17,199 nucleotides of DNA from Ruminiclostridium sp. (GCA_017521345.1 JAFXCU010000065.1:1-17199); one strand, 5' to 3'; counted from the first letter of the stretch, positions 1 to 5,740 are shown. Translations and numbers: made by a program. The notes: generated from the letters alone by a model not told the origin.

Positions 1-76
1 AGGGGTATAGCTCAGTTGGTAGAGCAGCGGTCTCCAAAACCGCGTGCCGAGGGTTCAAGTCCTTCTGCCCCTGCCA
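1..76 (+). tRNA. tRNA-Trp (anticodon CCA)
   Basis: Complete cloverleaf. The acceptor arm AGGGGTA pairs with TGCCCCT, and the D arm is GCTC/GAGC. Anticodon stem GCGGT/ACCGC encloses loop CTCCAAA with anticodon CCA at 34-36. The T arm contains GGTTCAAGT. Discriminator G73 is followed by an encoded CCA. It is the first of three tRNAs spaced 5-6 nt apart and probably co-transcribed from a promoter left of the window. Confidence 0.97.
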
Positions 77-82
77 AAATAT

Positions 83-159
83 GGCGCGGTAGTTCAGTCG
101 GTTAGAACGCCGGCCTGTCACGCCGGAGGTCGAGGGTTCAAGTCCCTTCCGCGTCGCCA
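83..159 (+). tRNA. tRNA-Asp (anticodon GTC)
   Basis: Complete cloverleaf. Acceptor GGCGCGG pairs with CCGCGTC. The anticodon stem is GCCGG/CCGGA-like, with loop CTGTCAC reading GTC. The T arm contains GGGTTCAAGTCCC and CCA is encoded. Second gene of the tRNA cluster. Confidence 0.97.
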
Positions 160-164
160 TATTT

Positions 165-242
<78 letters not shown>

Positions 243-247
<5 letters not shown>

Positions 248-276
248 TCGAGAACTTAGGTTCTCGGAGCTTTTTT
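243..276 (+). terminator. Rho-independent terminator of the tRNA cluster (element-supplied copy)
   Basis: A 13-bp stem (243-255 with 260-272, one G-U pair) with loop TTAG and a run of six T. It resembles the terminator at 4105-4139 but differs inside the stem. Because it lies on the element side of the core site, it appears to be carried by the element and replaces the host terminator after integration. Confidence 0.88.
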
Positions 277-296
277 CTTTTTCCGAATAGAACATC

Positions 297-341
297 AGAC
301 CGCATCCCTGTTTTGCCATTTCAGCAGAAGGGATGCGGTCT
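297..341. repeat. 13-bp perfect inverted repeat upstream of int
   Basis: AGACCGCATCCCT (297-309) pairs perfectly with AGGGATGCGGTCT (329-341) across a 19-nt loop, followed by TATTTTA. It lies between the tRNA terminator and the int gene. It could be a second terminator shielding int from tRNA readthrough, or a structure in the int leader. It ends six bases before the first in-frame ATG (347), a further reason to prefer the later int start. Confidence 0.75.
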
Positions 342-367
342 ATTTTATGTCCAGGAAACGTATTAAC

Positions 368-1291
368 ATGAACAAGTGTTCAGGAAAGACCTTTGAGGAT
401 GTCTATTCATCTTTCGTCCTCGCCAAGACGGCAAAGGGAGTATCAGATACAACCATTCGCAACTACCATCAGAATCTCCATAATGTTTCCCTACACTTTG
501 ATATTACGATGCCTTTTGAAGAGTTGTCCAAAAGTAAGTTAGAAGAGATGGTGGTGTCCATGCGGGCTGCCGGGCTGGCCCACAACTCAATCGCCACATA
601 CGTTAGATCAGTAAGAACTTTTTTGAATTGGTGTAATCGGGAAGGGCTTACAACAGTGAATGTCCCAAACATTAAAGAACGGGAGACGGTCAAGGAGACT
701 TATACGGATGAGGAGCTGGCCCTCCTGCTGAAAAAGCCGGATAAGGGTTGTGATTTCTGCGAATACCGTGGATGGGTCATTGTCTGCTTCCTGATGAACA
801 GCGGCTGCCGGGCCGCTACCGTCCGCAATATCCAAAATCGGGATGTAGATTTAGCGTCCAAGCAAATTACCCTGCGCCACACAAAGAATGGAAAGATCCA
901 GGTAATCCCTCTTTGTAGTCAAATGGTCTCTATTCTCTTGGATTACATGGAAATCCGTGGCGGTGATGATACTGACTATCTATTCTGTAATCAGTATGGG
1001 GAGATGCTGACAGAAAACGCCCTGCGTTTGGCTATCGTCAAGTATAATCGTGGCAGAGGGGTCCAAAAGACAAGTATCCATCTGTTCCGGCATACCTTTG
1101 CCCGGAAGTATCTTGTCGATTGTGGAGGAAACGCATTTACCTTACAACGGCTGATGGGCCATTCCACGTTGAAGATGACAAAGCATTACTGTGCGATTTT
1201 TGATGCGGATATCGCAAAAAGTTATGACAACTTTTCTCCATTGGCAAAATTGAGTCAGTCGCCCCAAAAGATTTCAAAGAAGAGGAATTAA
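368..1291 (+). CDS. int: Tyrosine recombinase / site-specific integrase
   Basis: A 307-aa phage/ICE-type integrase. The N-terminal SAM-like core-binding domain covers roughly residues 5-95. The catalytic domain carries the full active set: Arg148 (in SGCRAATVR), Lys173 (HTKNGK), His238 and Arg241 (HLFRHTFA), His265 (LMGHST) and nucleophile Tyr274 (TKHYCA). Start 368 is chosen because AGGAAA at 353-358 lies 9 nt upstream. An in-frame ATG at 347 would add seven residues but has no Shine-Dalgarno and abuts an inverted repeat. The gene sits next to tRNA-Thr pointing into the element, as expected for an integrase acting on attL/attR at 192-247 and 4055-4110. No clear promoter is visible between 277 and 368. 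Its stop codon overlaps the first of three phased AGATGTK motifs. The family is certain; the cognate-site assignment is inferred from position. Confidence 0.95.
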   Translation: MNKCSGKTFEDVYSSFVLAKTAKGVSDTTIRNYHQNLHNVSLHFDITMPFEELSKSKLEEMVVSMRAAGLAHNSIATYVRSVRTFLNWCNREGLTTVNVPNIKERETVKETYTDEELALLLKKPDKGCDFCEYRGWVIVCFLMNSGCRAATVRNIQNRDVDLASKQITLRHTKNGKIQVIPLCSQMVSILLDYMEIRGGDDTDYLFCNQYGEMLTENALRLAIVKYNRGRGVQKTSIHLFRHTFARKYLVDCGGNAFTLQRLMGHSTLKMTKHYCAIFDADIAKSYDNFSPLAKLSQSPQKISKKRN

Positions 1292-1318
1292 CACATCTTT
1301 GAACATCTCAACACATCT
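1292..1318 (-). repeat. Left phased array: three AGATGTK motifs at 10-bp spacing
   Basis: On the minus strand AGATGTG, AGATGTT and AGATGTG occupy 1312-1318, 1302-1308 and 1292-1298, exactly 10 bp apart. They lie in the gap between int and the convergent 90-aa gene. The same motif, in opposite orientation and again 10-bp phased, is at 3818-3885. Confidence 0.7.
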
Positions 1319-1589
1319 AACAAGAAAAAGGGAAGATGGTGGTCTGCTTGGTGAAGTCCTTGTAGAGGTCCGCATACAGACGCTTGAAGGTGGTGCTGTC
1401 GAAACGGTTGCTGATAATGTTGGTGTAGCGGACGATGTAGGTTCCTGCCTCCATCTCTTCCAGGCCCCGTTCCAGCATCTCTTCTTTGAGTGCGTCCCGG
1501 ATAGCATCTGCCTTTGCTTTGGCCTTGGCAGCCAGCTCGTCATAGTTGTTCATGGTCTCAATCAGGGCAACGATTTCATTCTTAGTCAT
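1317..1589 (-). CDS. Small element-borne protein of unknown function, probable coiled coil
   Basis: This 90-aa protein has a good ribosome binding site (AAAGGAG about 8 nt before ATG at 1589). Residues about 1-45 are charged and helical, probably coiled coil. They are followed by a segment with TYIVRYTNIISNRFDSTTFK and YKDFTKQTT, a pattern I associate with recurring small proteins in Clostridia phages and conjugative elements. Relatives in memory end with an SRRF-type tail; here the last residues read TIFPFSC, so the 3' end may have been altered at the join with the AGATGTK array. It is transcribed leftward from the promoter at 1763-1791, under the operator region, and converges on int. Function is unknown. 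A role in DNA handling is only a guess from the kind of element that carries it. Confidence 0.75.
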   Translation of the reverse strand: MTKNEIVALIETMNNYDELAAKAKAKADAIRDALKEEMLERGLEEMEAGTYIVRYTNIISNRFDSTTFKRLYADLYKDFTKQTTIFPFSC

Positions 1590-1762
1590 AACTCATTCTC
1601 CTTTTGGATGTTGTGGCAAGTGGTGGGTGGCGTTAAGCATCTAGGCTCTCCGGCTCTCTCAATCTCCCTTATCCGTTCCCACTCTTGTCTTGCGTTCTTG
1701 GGTCGGTTCCCCTACTTCGTCCGCCTTGACTTGCCGTTTTGGTTCATCTCTTAACTGTCTTT

Positions 1763-1791
1763 ATTATACACTCAAAACAGGTGTAAAACAA
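1763..1791 (-). promoter_or_regulatory. Leftward promoter for the 90-aa gene
   Basis: On the minus strand TTGTTT (1786-1791) and TATAAT (1763-1768) are separated by 17 bp. Operator-like repeat 1 (1767-1785) covers the spacer. The box TATAATAAAGACA and the leader downstream of it recur at the promoter of the 183-aa gene. Confidence 0.7.
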
Positions 1792-1854
1792 TTCGCACAA
1801 TACACAAAGATTACACTTGATTTATGTGTAATATTCACACTTGAAATGAGTGTA
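1767..1854. promoter_or_regulatory. Three operator-like 19-bp inverted repeats between divergent promoters
   Basis: The consensus is TACACT-N7-AGTGTA. Copies are 1767-1785 (right half GGTGTA), 1812-1830 (right half TGTGTA) and 1836-1854 (left half CACACT). Copy 1 covers the spacer of the leftward promoter, and copy 3 covers the -35 box of the rightward promoter. The likely ligand is the regulator encoded at 1895-2125, which would then repress both itself and the leftward gene. The pattern is seen directly; the ligand is inferred. Confidence 0.75.
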
Positions 1855-1868
1855 GTTTCTGCTATAAT
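1841..1868 (+). promoter_or_regulatory. Rightward promoter of the XRE regulator
   Basis: TTGAAA (1841-1846), a 16-bp spacer and TATAAT (1863-1868). The ribosome binding site GGAGGTGG follows at 1881-1888, giving a very short leader. The -35 box lies in the centre of operator-like repeat 3, which would allow autorepression. Confidence 0.8.
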
Positions 1869-1894
1869 ACATAGTAGAATGGAGGTGGTGTCCC

Positions 1895-2125
1895 TTGCCG
1901 ATGAAATACAAAATTGATGTTCTTTCCGCATTAAAGGAAGCAGGCTATAACACCAACACAATCCGCAAAGAAAAAATTATGGGTGAAGCAATGCTCCAAA
2001 AGTTGCGTAGTGGTCAAATGGTTTCTTGGAACGTTCTTGAAACCATCTGCTCTCTCCTGGATTGCCAGCCCGGCGATTTGATTGAGTTTGTCAAAGAGCC
2101 TGATGTTCAGGAAACGGGTGATTGA
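1895..2125 (+). CDS. Small XRE/Cro-type helix-turn-helix regulator (YozG-like)
   Basis: A 76-aa single-domain DNA-binding protein. Nearly the whole length is the Cro/C1-type HTH. Helix 1 is KIDVLSALKEAGYN. The turn and recognition part lies around TIRKEKIMGEAMLQKLRSGQ. The closing helix ETICSLLDCQPGDLIEFV is typical of the YozG-like subgroup common on Gram-positive mobile elements. TTG at 1895 is chosen as start because it lies 9 nt from GGAGG (1881-1885); ATG at 1901 would be 15 nt away and remove only two residues. Strong promoter TTGAAA-16-TATAAT immediately precedes it and overlaps operator-like repeats. The likely role is repression of the leftward element gene and of itself, holding the element quiescent. 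No partner antirepressor is recognisable. Confidence 0.88.
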   Translation: MPMKYKIDVLSALKEAGYNTNTIRKEKIMGEAMLQKLRSGQMVSWNVLETICSLLDCQPGDLIEFVKEPDVQETGD

Positions 2126-2386
2126 TTTTCCCGAACAAAATTGGCCCTTAAACTGTCTTTTTCTGGCCTAAAAACCTCGATCCAAAAGTGTAGAGGAAAA
2201 CAACTGGTTTTCTGAACGGAGGGGCGGGGGGTGTATTTCGGGAGAACCAGACCACAGAAGCACAATGCCGAAAAGGCGTGGGCAGAACTCCCACGAAGAG
2301 GATATTCTATTCCAAGAGACGGTTTTGATGACTGTGAGCGATAGAGCGTCCCTTTCATCGTCCAACGGCCAAAAGCAGAAGAAAAC
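2126..2386. other. Non-coding stretch with inverted repeat and G-rich tract
   Basis: No convincing gene between the regulator stop and the terminator of the 52-aa gene; open frames here lack ribosome binding sites and family resemblance. Visible structure: imperfect inverted repeat CTGGTTTTC (2204-2212) / GAGAACCAG (2242-2250) enclosing a G-rich run (2218-2231), and a short hairpin CGTGGG (2279-2284) / CCCACG (2292-2297). In an element with no relaxase of its own, such a block could hold a transfer or replication origin, but no known nic site was recognised. Confidence 0.4.
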
Positions 2387-2456
2387 GAAAAAAGGCGGCA
2401 GCCAGTTCAAAGATTACCCTGTCTGGGGTCTTCTCTTCCTTGAACCGGCTACCGCC
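2387..2456 (-). terminator. Terminator of the 52-aa gene (minus strand)
   Basis: Interrupted stem: GGCGG (2394-2398) with CCGCC (2452-2456), GCC (2401-2403) with GGC (2447-2449), and GTTCAA (2405-2410) with TTGAAC (2440-2445). Read on the minus strand it is followed by a T-rich run from the complement of 2387-2393. It lies about 70 nt past the stop of the minus-strand gene at 2525. Confidence 0.65.
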
Positions 2457-2524
2457 TCTGTTTATTTCCATCCCTTGAAAATATTATCCAATGCTCGGTT
2501 GATGGTGTTTTCCAATGCTTTCTC

Positions 2525-2683
2525 CTATTGGCTTGATAATCTGATCTCCACATTTCTTTCTTCTATCCCCCTGGCTACTTTCCGTCTATGGGCATTCATG
2601 ATTTGCTCTGGCGTATAACCATCCAGATACATAGAAGGGTAATACTCTGGGACGTTTCTATGGTAGTAATCCAATAATGTCAT
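2525..2683 (-). CDS. Short conserved-looking element protein, function unknown
   Basis: This 52-aa protein starts with MTLLDYYHRN, followed by the motif YPSMYLDGYTPEQIMNAHRR and a basic, charged C-terminus. ATG at 2683 is preferred because AAGGAGG (complement of about 2690-2697) lies 6 nt upstream; an in-frame ATG 27 nt further out has no such site. Leucine- and tyrosine-rich short proteins with a YxDGYTPEEI-type motif recur on Clostridia elements in my memory, without known function. It is followed by a terminator at 2387-2456 and preceded by a 143-nt spacer containing a 47-nt inverted repeat (2719-2765). No clear promoter was found. Confidence 0.65.
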   Translation of the reverse strand: MTLLDYYHRNVPEYYPSMYLDGYTPEQIMNAHRRKVARGIEERNVEIRLSSQ

Positions 2684-2718
2684 TTCCTCTCCTCCTTCCT
2701 TCTGACACACTACGCTCT

Positions 2719-2765
2719 CACTACTTTGCGGGAACGCCGCTGTTGCGGCGCTAACGCAAATAGTG
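2719..2765. repeat. 47-nt GC-rich inverted repeat
   Basis: Outer arms CACTAcTTTGCG (2719-2730) and CGCAAATAGTG (2755-2765) pair with one bulged base. Inner arms CGCCGC (2735-2740) and GCGGCG (2745-2750) are perfect around loop TGTT. The stems are separated by unpaired GGAA and CTAA. There is no T-run on either strand, so an intrinsic terminator is unlikely; it could be a leader RNA structure for the 52-aa gene or a protein-binding or replication structure. Confidence 0.65.
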
Positions 2766-2826
2766 AAGCGGTTCTATTCTTCTATAAAATTGGACCAATC
2801 TTTTTATCTGGTAATACCCAAACAAC

Positions 2827-2896
2827 AAAAACAAGTCAGGCTATTAACACCAATAATAGTAGATATATATTAGTGTTAATAACTTGACTTGTTTTT
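2827..2896 (-). terminator. Long near-perfect hairpin, terminator of the 183-aa gene operon
   Basis: AAAAACAAGTCA (2827-2838) pairs with TGACTTGTTTTT (2885-2896). Pairing continues inward through TATTAACAC (2842-2850) / GTGTTAATA (2873-2881) with single interruptions, then an AT-rich loop. It starts directly after the stop codon of the frameshifted gene (2897-2899) and has T-runs on both strands, so it probably works in both directions. Confidence 0.75.
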
Positions 2897-3026
2897 CTAT
2901 TCCTGTATTTCATTTTCTATGCTCTGCTGAATGTAGTTTTTCAGTTGTTCGATTTTCTCATTGTAGATCCCATTGATTTCTGGAATGGCTTGTTTGCGAG
3001 CTACGCCGCCGTAGGCAGCCGTTCAT
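2897..3026 (-). pseudogene. Frameshifted small gene downstream of the 183-aa gene
   Basis: AGGAGG in the complement of about 3034-3039 precedes ATG at 3026. That frame stops after 22 codons. Dropping one base just after the ATG opens a frame that runs to TAG at 2897-2899, giving about 42 residues: TAAYGGVARKQAIPEIN, then a charged helix containing YNEKIEQLKNYIQQ. The 130-nt length is one base over a multiple of three. A good ribosome binding site, position 43 nt after the 183-aa gene and a terminator right after the stop all suggest a once-functional third gene broken by a single-base insertion. A sequencing error cannot be excluded. The short in-frame peptide is unlikely to be the product. 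Confidence 0.5.
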
Positions 3027-3069
3027 TTTCTTTTCCTCCTATTGGTTCGTTGGGGTGTTGGTGCTAAAA

Positions 3070-3621
3070 TCAAGCACCCTTCTTGGTCTCCTGGATGTCG
3101 ATGACTTCCGCAGTCTCTTCTTCGCCCTGCTCTGCGGTGTCTTCCTCGTTTTCGGCCTGGGTCTTGGAAAGGATAGCAGTACCCAGGACGGCAATGGCAA
3201 TCTTGGCATCAGAAATCTCCTTCTTGGCCTTTTCCATATCAAAGGGATTTTCCTTGGTGCCAAACTCGCCCAGGAACCACTTCTTGGTGAAAGGATAAAC
3301 GCTGATTTTGGAGTCTTCTGCCATCTTCTTCACAGCCTCGTATTCGAGCATAATCTGCGCACTGTTCTTCTGGATGGAGATGTAGCTTTCCATAAATGCA
3401 AAGGTCAGGCCTTCGTAGGTGGTCTTGGCCTTGGAGGACTTAACCTTCTGCTCCTTGATGACCAGCTTGAAGTCAGGATGTCTTGCGATCTTGTCTGCCA
3501 GTTCCTCGTAGATAGGACCGGAACCCTTGCTTGCCTTGTCAAAACTTGCCTTGGTGCCGATGATGGAGCGGGTCATAAAGTTGATGGTGAAACGAACAGA
3601 GGTCTTGGTGGTGGTCTTCAT
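3070..3621 (-). CDS. Element-borne protein of unknown function (183 aa)
   Basis: The ribosome binding site AAAGGA lies upstream of ATG 3621. The N-terminal half contains VRFTINFMTRSIIGTKAS, and the middle contains TYEGLTFAFMESYISIQ and YPFTKKWFLGEFG. The C-terminal 30 residues are strongly acidic (repeated Glu, Thr, Asp) and end in KKGA, probably disordered. No transmembrane segment, signal peptide or catalytic motif is recognised. I recall similar proteins as recurring hypotheticals on Clostridia conjugative elements, with the GLTFAFMExYI segment as hallmark, but no function. Transcription begins at the -10 box at 3718-3723, whose downstream sequence matches that of the 90-aa gene, so the two are probably co-regulated. 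A frameshifted gene and a long hairpin terminator follow. Confidence 0.78.
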   Translation of the reverse strand: MKTTTKTSVRFTINFMTRSIIGTKASFDKASKGSGPIYEELADKIARHPDFKLVIKEQKVKSSKAKTTYEGLTFAFMESYISIQKNSAQIMLEYEAVKKMAEDSKISVYPFTKKWFLGEFGTKENPFDMEKAKKEISDAKIAIAVLGTAILSKTQAENEEDTAEQGEEETAEVIDIQETKKGA

Positions 3622-3686
3622 AACAGTATCCTTTCTTGCCTTTTGGCTTTCTGCGGTTCAGGTCGCAACCCTTTTTTTCTTTGAGA

Positions 3687-3723
3687 CGTTTTGTTTCATC
3701 TCTCACTTTCTGTCTTTATTATA
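3687..3723 (-). promoter_or_regulatory. Leftward promoter and leader box of the 183-aa gene
   Basis: On the minus strand TATAAT (3718-3723) starts a block TATAATAAAGACAG. The segment AGAGATGAAACAAAACG follows a few bases later. The promoter of the 90-aa gene (1735-1768) has the same -10 block and AGAGATGAACCAAAACG, 16 of 17 identical. No good -35 box is seen here, which may point to an activator. Confidence 0.6.
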
Positions 3724-3817
3724 AAAGAAAGGGTGTCCAATATTGCGGACTACCCCCTTCGTGAAAAACGATTTCTTTTTACTTTTTTCTTTTGGAAAAT
3801 GCGAGCGGGTGAGCGAG

Positions 3818-3885
3818 AGATGTTCGTGTATGTTGGCAAGATGTGCGAGCGGATACGGGGATGTGAGAAGATGTGCGAAGATGTG
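3818..3885 (+). repeat. Right phased array: AGATGTK motifs at 10-bp spacing
   Basis: AGATGTT at 3818, GTATGTT at 3828, AGATGTG at 3839, GGATGTG at 3859, AGATGTG at 3869 and AGATGTG at 3879. The step is 10 bp (once 11, one position skipped at 3849). The motif equals that of the inverted left array at 1292-1318. Such helical phasing is typical of cooperative protein binding: arm-type integrase sites, excisionase sites or replication iterons. Confidence 0.75.
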
Positions 3886-3905
3886 TATAATTAAGTCCAA
3901 GGGGC

Positions 3906-3935
3906 TTGTATCCTGAACAGAGAAAAGAGTATAAT
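3906..3935 (+). promoter_or_regulatory. Possible promoter pointing out of the right end
   Basis: TTGTAT (3906-3911), an 18-bp spacer and TATAAT (3930-3935). A further TATAAT is at 3886-3891, inside the last AGATGTK repeat. In the integrated state it reads through the right att site into a terminator. In an excised circle it would point across attP toward int. Weak -35 match, so moderate support. Confidence 0.4.
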
Positions 3936-3955
3936 GCGAATCAAACAGGGGGCGG

Positions 3956-3975
3956 TTCCGTTTTCCGAAACGGAA
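3956..3975. repeat. Hairpin TTCCGTTT / AAACGGAA
   Basis: Perfect 8-bp stem (3956-3963 with 3968-3975) and a 4-nt loop. There is no T-run. It lies between the phased array and the right att site. Confidence 0.6.
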
Positions 3976-4035
3976 AAGAACAACCCTTAAATTGCGAAAA
4001 AATCGAATGTTTTCAATGGTTTTTGGGTCCTCTAC

Positions 4036-4053
4036 GGAGTGGCTTGCCACTCC
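4036..4053. repeat. Perfect palindrome abutting the right att core
   Basis: GGAGTGGC (4036-4043) and GCCACTCC (4046-4053) surround TT, one base before the 56-bp repeat begins. Its position suggests a recombinase accessory site or an RNA structure at the element boundary. Confidence 0.7.
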
Positions 4054-4054
4054 G

Positions 4055-4104
<50 letters not shown>

Positions 4105-4110
<6 letters not shown>

Positions 4111-4139
4111 CCGAAAACTTCGGTTTTCGGAGCTTTTTT
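4105..4139 (+). terminator. Original tRNA-Thr terminator, now orphaned at the right junction
   Basis: A 14-bp stem (4105-4118 with 4123-4136), TTCG tetraloop and T-run. It follows the displaced tRNA fragment and now separates the element from the FHA/ABC operon. Confidence 0.88.
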
Positions 4140-4222
4140 ATGTCTATTTTTGTAAAAGTATCATAGCAGTATGTGTTATGGTATGGTATACTGAGAAAAA
4201 CCCAGGGCAGGAGAGGATAGGT

Positions 4223-5737
4223 ATGGATACAACGCTGTTTTCCCAACCGAAAGGAAAGGCCACGCTGGTGGTTTTGGAACAGGGAAAGGTGCGAACAGTT
4301 ACCCTTGAGGGACGTGACCGCTGGTCCCTTGGCCGGGCAGCTGGCGGAGTTGCCCCTGATATTCCGCTGCAGTCTCCCATTGCCAGCAGACGGCATGGAG
4401 AATTCTTGTGCCATGAGGGAAGATGGTATTATAAAGAGGGAGGCAGTGTCAACGGGACCATCCACAACGGGCGGTTTATGGGCCCGGAAACCGGTGGTAA
4501 GACCCGGATGACCTTTTTGAATAGTGGCGATACCCTTCGTATCGACTATAAAGATCTTTCACGGCCAGATGACCGGGGGGTGTGGATGCTCTTTACCACC
4601 GATTTGACCTCTGTCACCTGGCAATATCGTTCCTTAGAGGGCCAGTCACTCTGCCGGATTGGTCGGGAGGCCGACCAGTGTCAGCTGGTCTTTCCTTTGC
4701 CCTATGTTTCTGCCTGCCATGCGGAGCTTCGCAGCAAAAGCGGACGGTGGCAGTTGTCCGACTGCGGCAGCACCGCTGGGACATGGGTCAATGGCGTTCG
4801 GGCGGTTGGGGCTGTACAGTTGAAGGAGAAGGACCATATCTCTATTTGTAACTGTCATTTGATCTTTACGGGACAGGGGCTGCTGTACACGGCTCGCTCG
4901 TTCCAGAAAGCCTACAGAGAGAATGTCAGCAACCAGGCCCAACCTGGCCGTGATGTGGTCCTGGAGGCGAATATCCAGTCCAAGGTGGTCAAGGACCAGA
5001 GCGGTTCCGGACAGAAGGAACTGATTCGCAACGTGAAGCTGTCTGTAAGGAGCGGCCAGTTGGTTGCCCTGCTGGGTGGTTCCGGTGCGGGTAAGACCAC
5101 CGTGATGAACGCCCTGAACGGCATGGACCAGATGGGCGTGAGGGGTCATGTCCTTTACCGTGGTGAGGATCTCTACCGGAATTTTGAGCGGCTGAAATAT
5201 CTCATTGGCAGTGTGCCCCAGGAAAATGTGGTCCATGATATGCTGACGGTGGAGCAGGAGCTGCGGGACGCAGCCCTTCTCCGGCTGCCGAAAGATATGG
5301 GGGCAAAGAGCATTCAGCGACAGGTGGAGGATACCCTGTCCGCCCTGAACCTGACCCAAAAGCGGAAGACCCAGATCCGTAAGCTCAGCGGAGGCGAGCG
5401 CAAGCGTGTTAATATCGGCGTGGAGCTGGTGGCCGACCGTGAACTTCTCTGCCTGGACGAGCCAGATGCCGGTCTGGATCCTCTGGCCAAAAAGGATCTC
5501 TTCACCACCTTGCGGAATCTGGCTCATGATCGGGGAAAGAGTATCTTGGTCATTATCCACGATGTGTCTGAGATCGACCTTTTTGACCAGATCATTATGA
5601 TGGTCAAGGTGGATGGAGTGGGCCGTCTGGCTTTTGAGGGCTCACCTGGGGATGCACGGAAATACTTTGGTGTAGAGGACCTCAGCGAGGCCTATGTCGT
5701 TATCAGCAAAGACCCAAAACGGTATGTAAGGGGTTAA
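4223..5737 (+). CDS. Double-FHA domain ABC transporter ATPase (Rv1747-like)
   Basis: A 504-aa cytoplasmic ATPase subunit. FHA domain 1 covers about residues 24-108 (LGR at 36-38, SRRH at 55-58, SVNGT at 75-79). FHA domain 2 covers about 137-220 (GRE at 147-149, VSACH at 162-166, STAGTWVNG at 183-191). Both keep the residues that bind phosphothreonine. The ABC domain covers about 245-490, with Walker A GGSGAGKT (285-292), Q-loop Gln333, signature LSGGERKR (388-395), Walker B CLDEPDAGLD (410-419) and switch His446. It is of the ABCG/White type, as in mycobacterial Rv1747, but the membrane domain is the next gene rather than fused. ATG 4223 is chosen for GGAGAGG at about 4210-4216; the frame is open further upstream but runs into the tRNA fragment. 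A weak extended -10 (TGGTATACT, 4184-4192) may drive the operon. Substrate unknown. Confidence 0.93.
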   Translation: MDTTLFSQPKGKATLVVLEQGKVRTVTLEGRDRWSLGRAAGGVAPDIPLQSPIASRRHGEFLCHEGRWYYKEGGSVNGTIHNGRFMGPETGGKTRMTFLNSGDTLRIDYKDLSRPDDRGVWMLFTTDLTSVTWQYRSLEGQSLCRIGREADQCQLVFPLPYVSACHAELRSKSGRWQLSDCGSTAGTWVNGVRAVGAVQLKEKDHISICNCHLIFTGQGLLYTARSFQKAYRENVSNQAQPGRDVVLEANIQSKVVKDQSGSGQKELIRNVKLSVRSGQLVALLGGSGAGKTTVMNALNGMDQMGVRGHVLYRGEDLYRNFERLKYLIGSVPQENVVHDMLTVEQELRDAALLRLPKDMGAKSIQRQVEDTLSALNLTQKRKTQIRKLSGGERKRVNIGVELVADRELLCLDEPDAGLDPLAKKDLFTTLRNLAHDRGKSILVIIHDVSEIDLFDQIIMMVKVDGVGRLAFEGSPGDARKYFGVEDLSEAYVVISKDPKRYVRG

Positions 5738-5740
5738 ACC

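Noticed and set aside
2265..2618. 117-aa plus-strand frame in the non-coding block
   Set aside because: No good ribosome binding site, runs through a terminator hairpin and antisense to the 52-aa gene.
3055..3684. 209-aa plus-strand frame over the 183-aa gene
   Set aside because: The minus strand has a ribosome binding site, promoter box and plausible protein composition; the plus frame has none.
3818..3885. CRISPR-like array
   Set aside because: Units are 7 bp with 3-bp gaps. There is no repeat-spacer structure and no cas gene.
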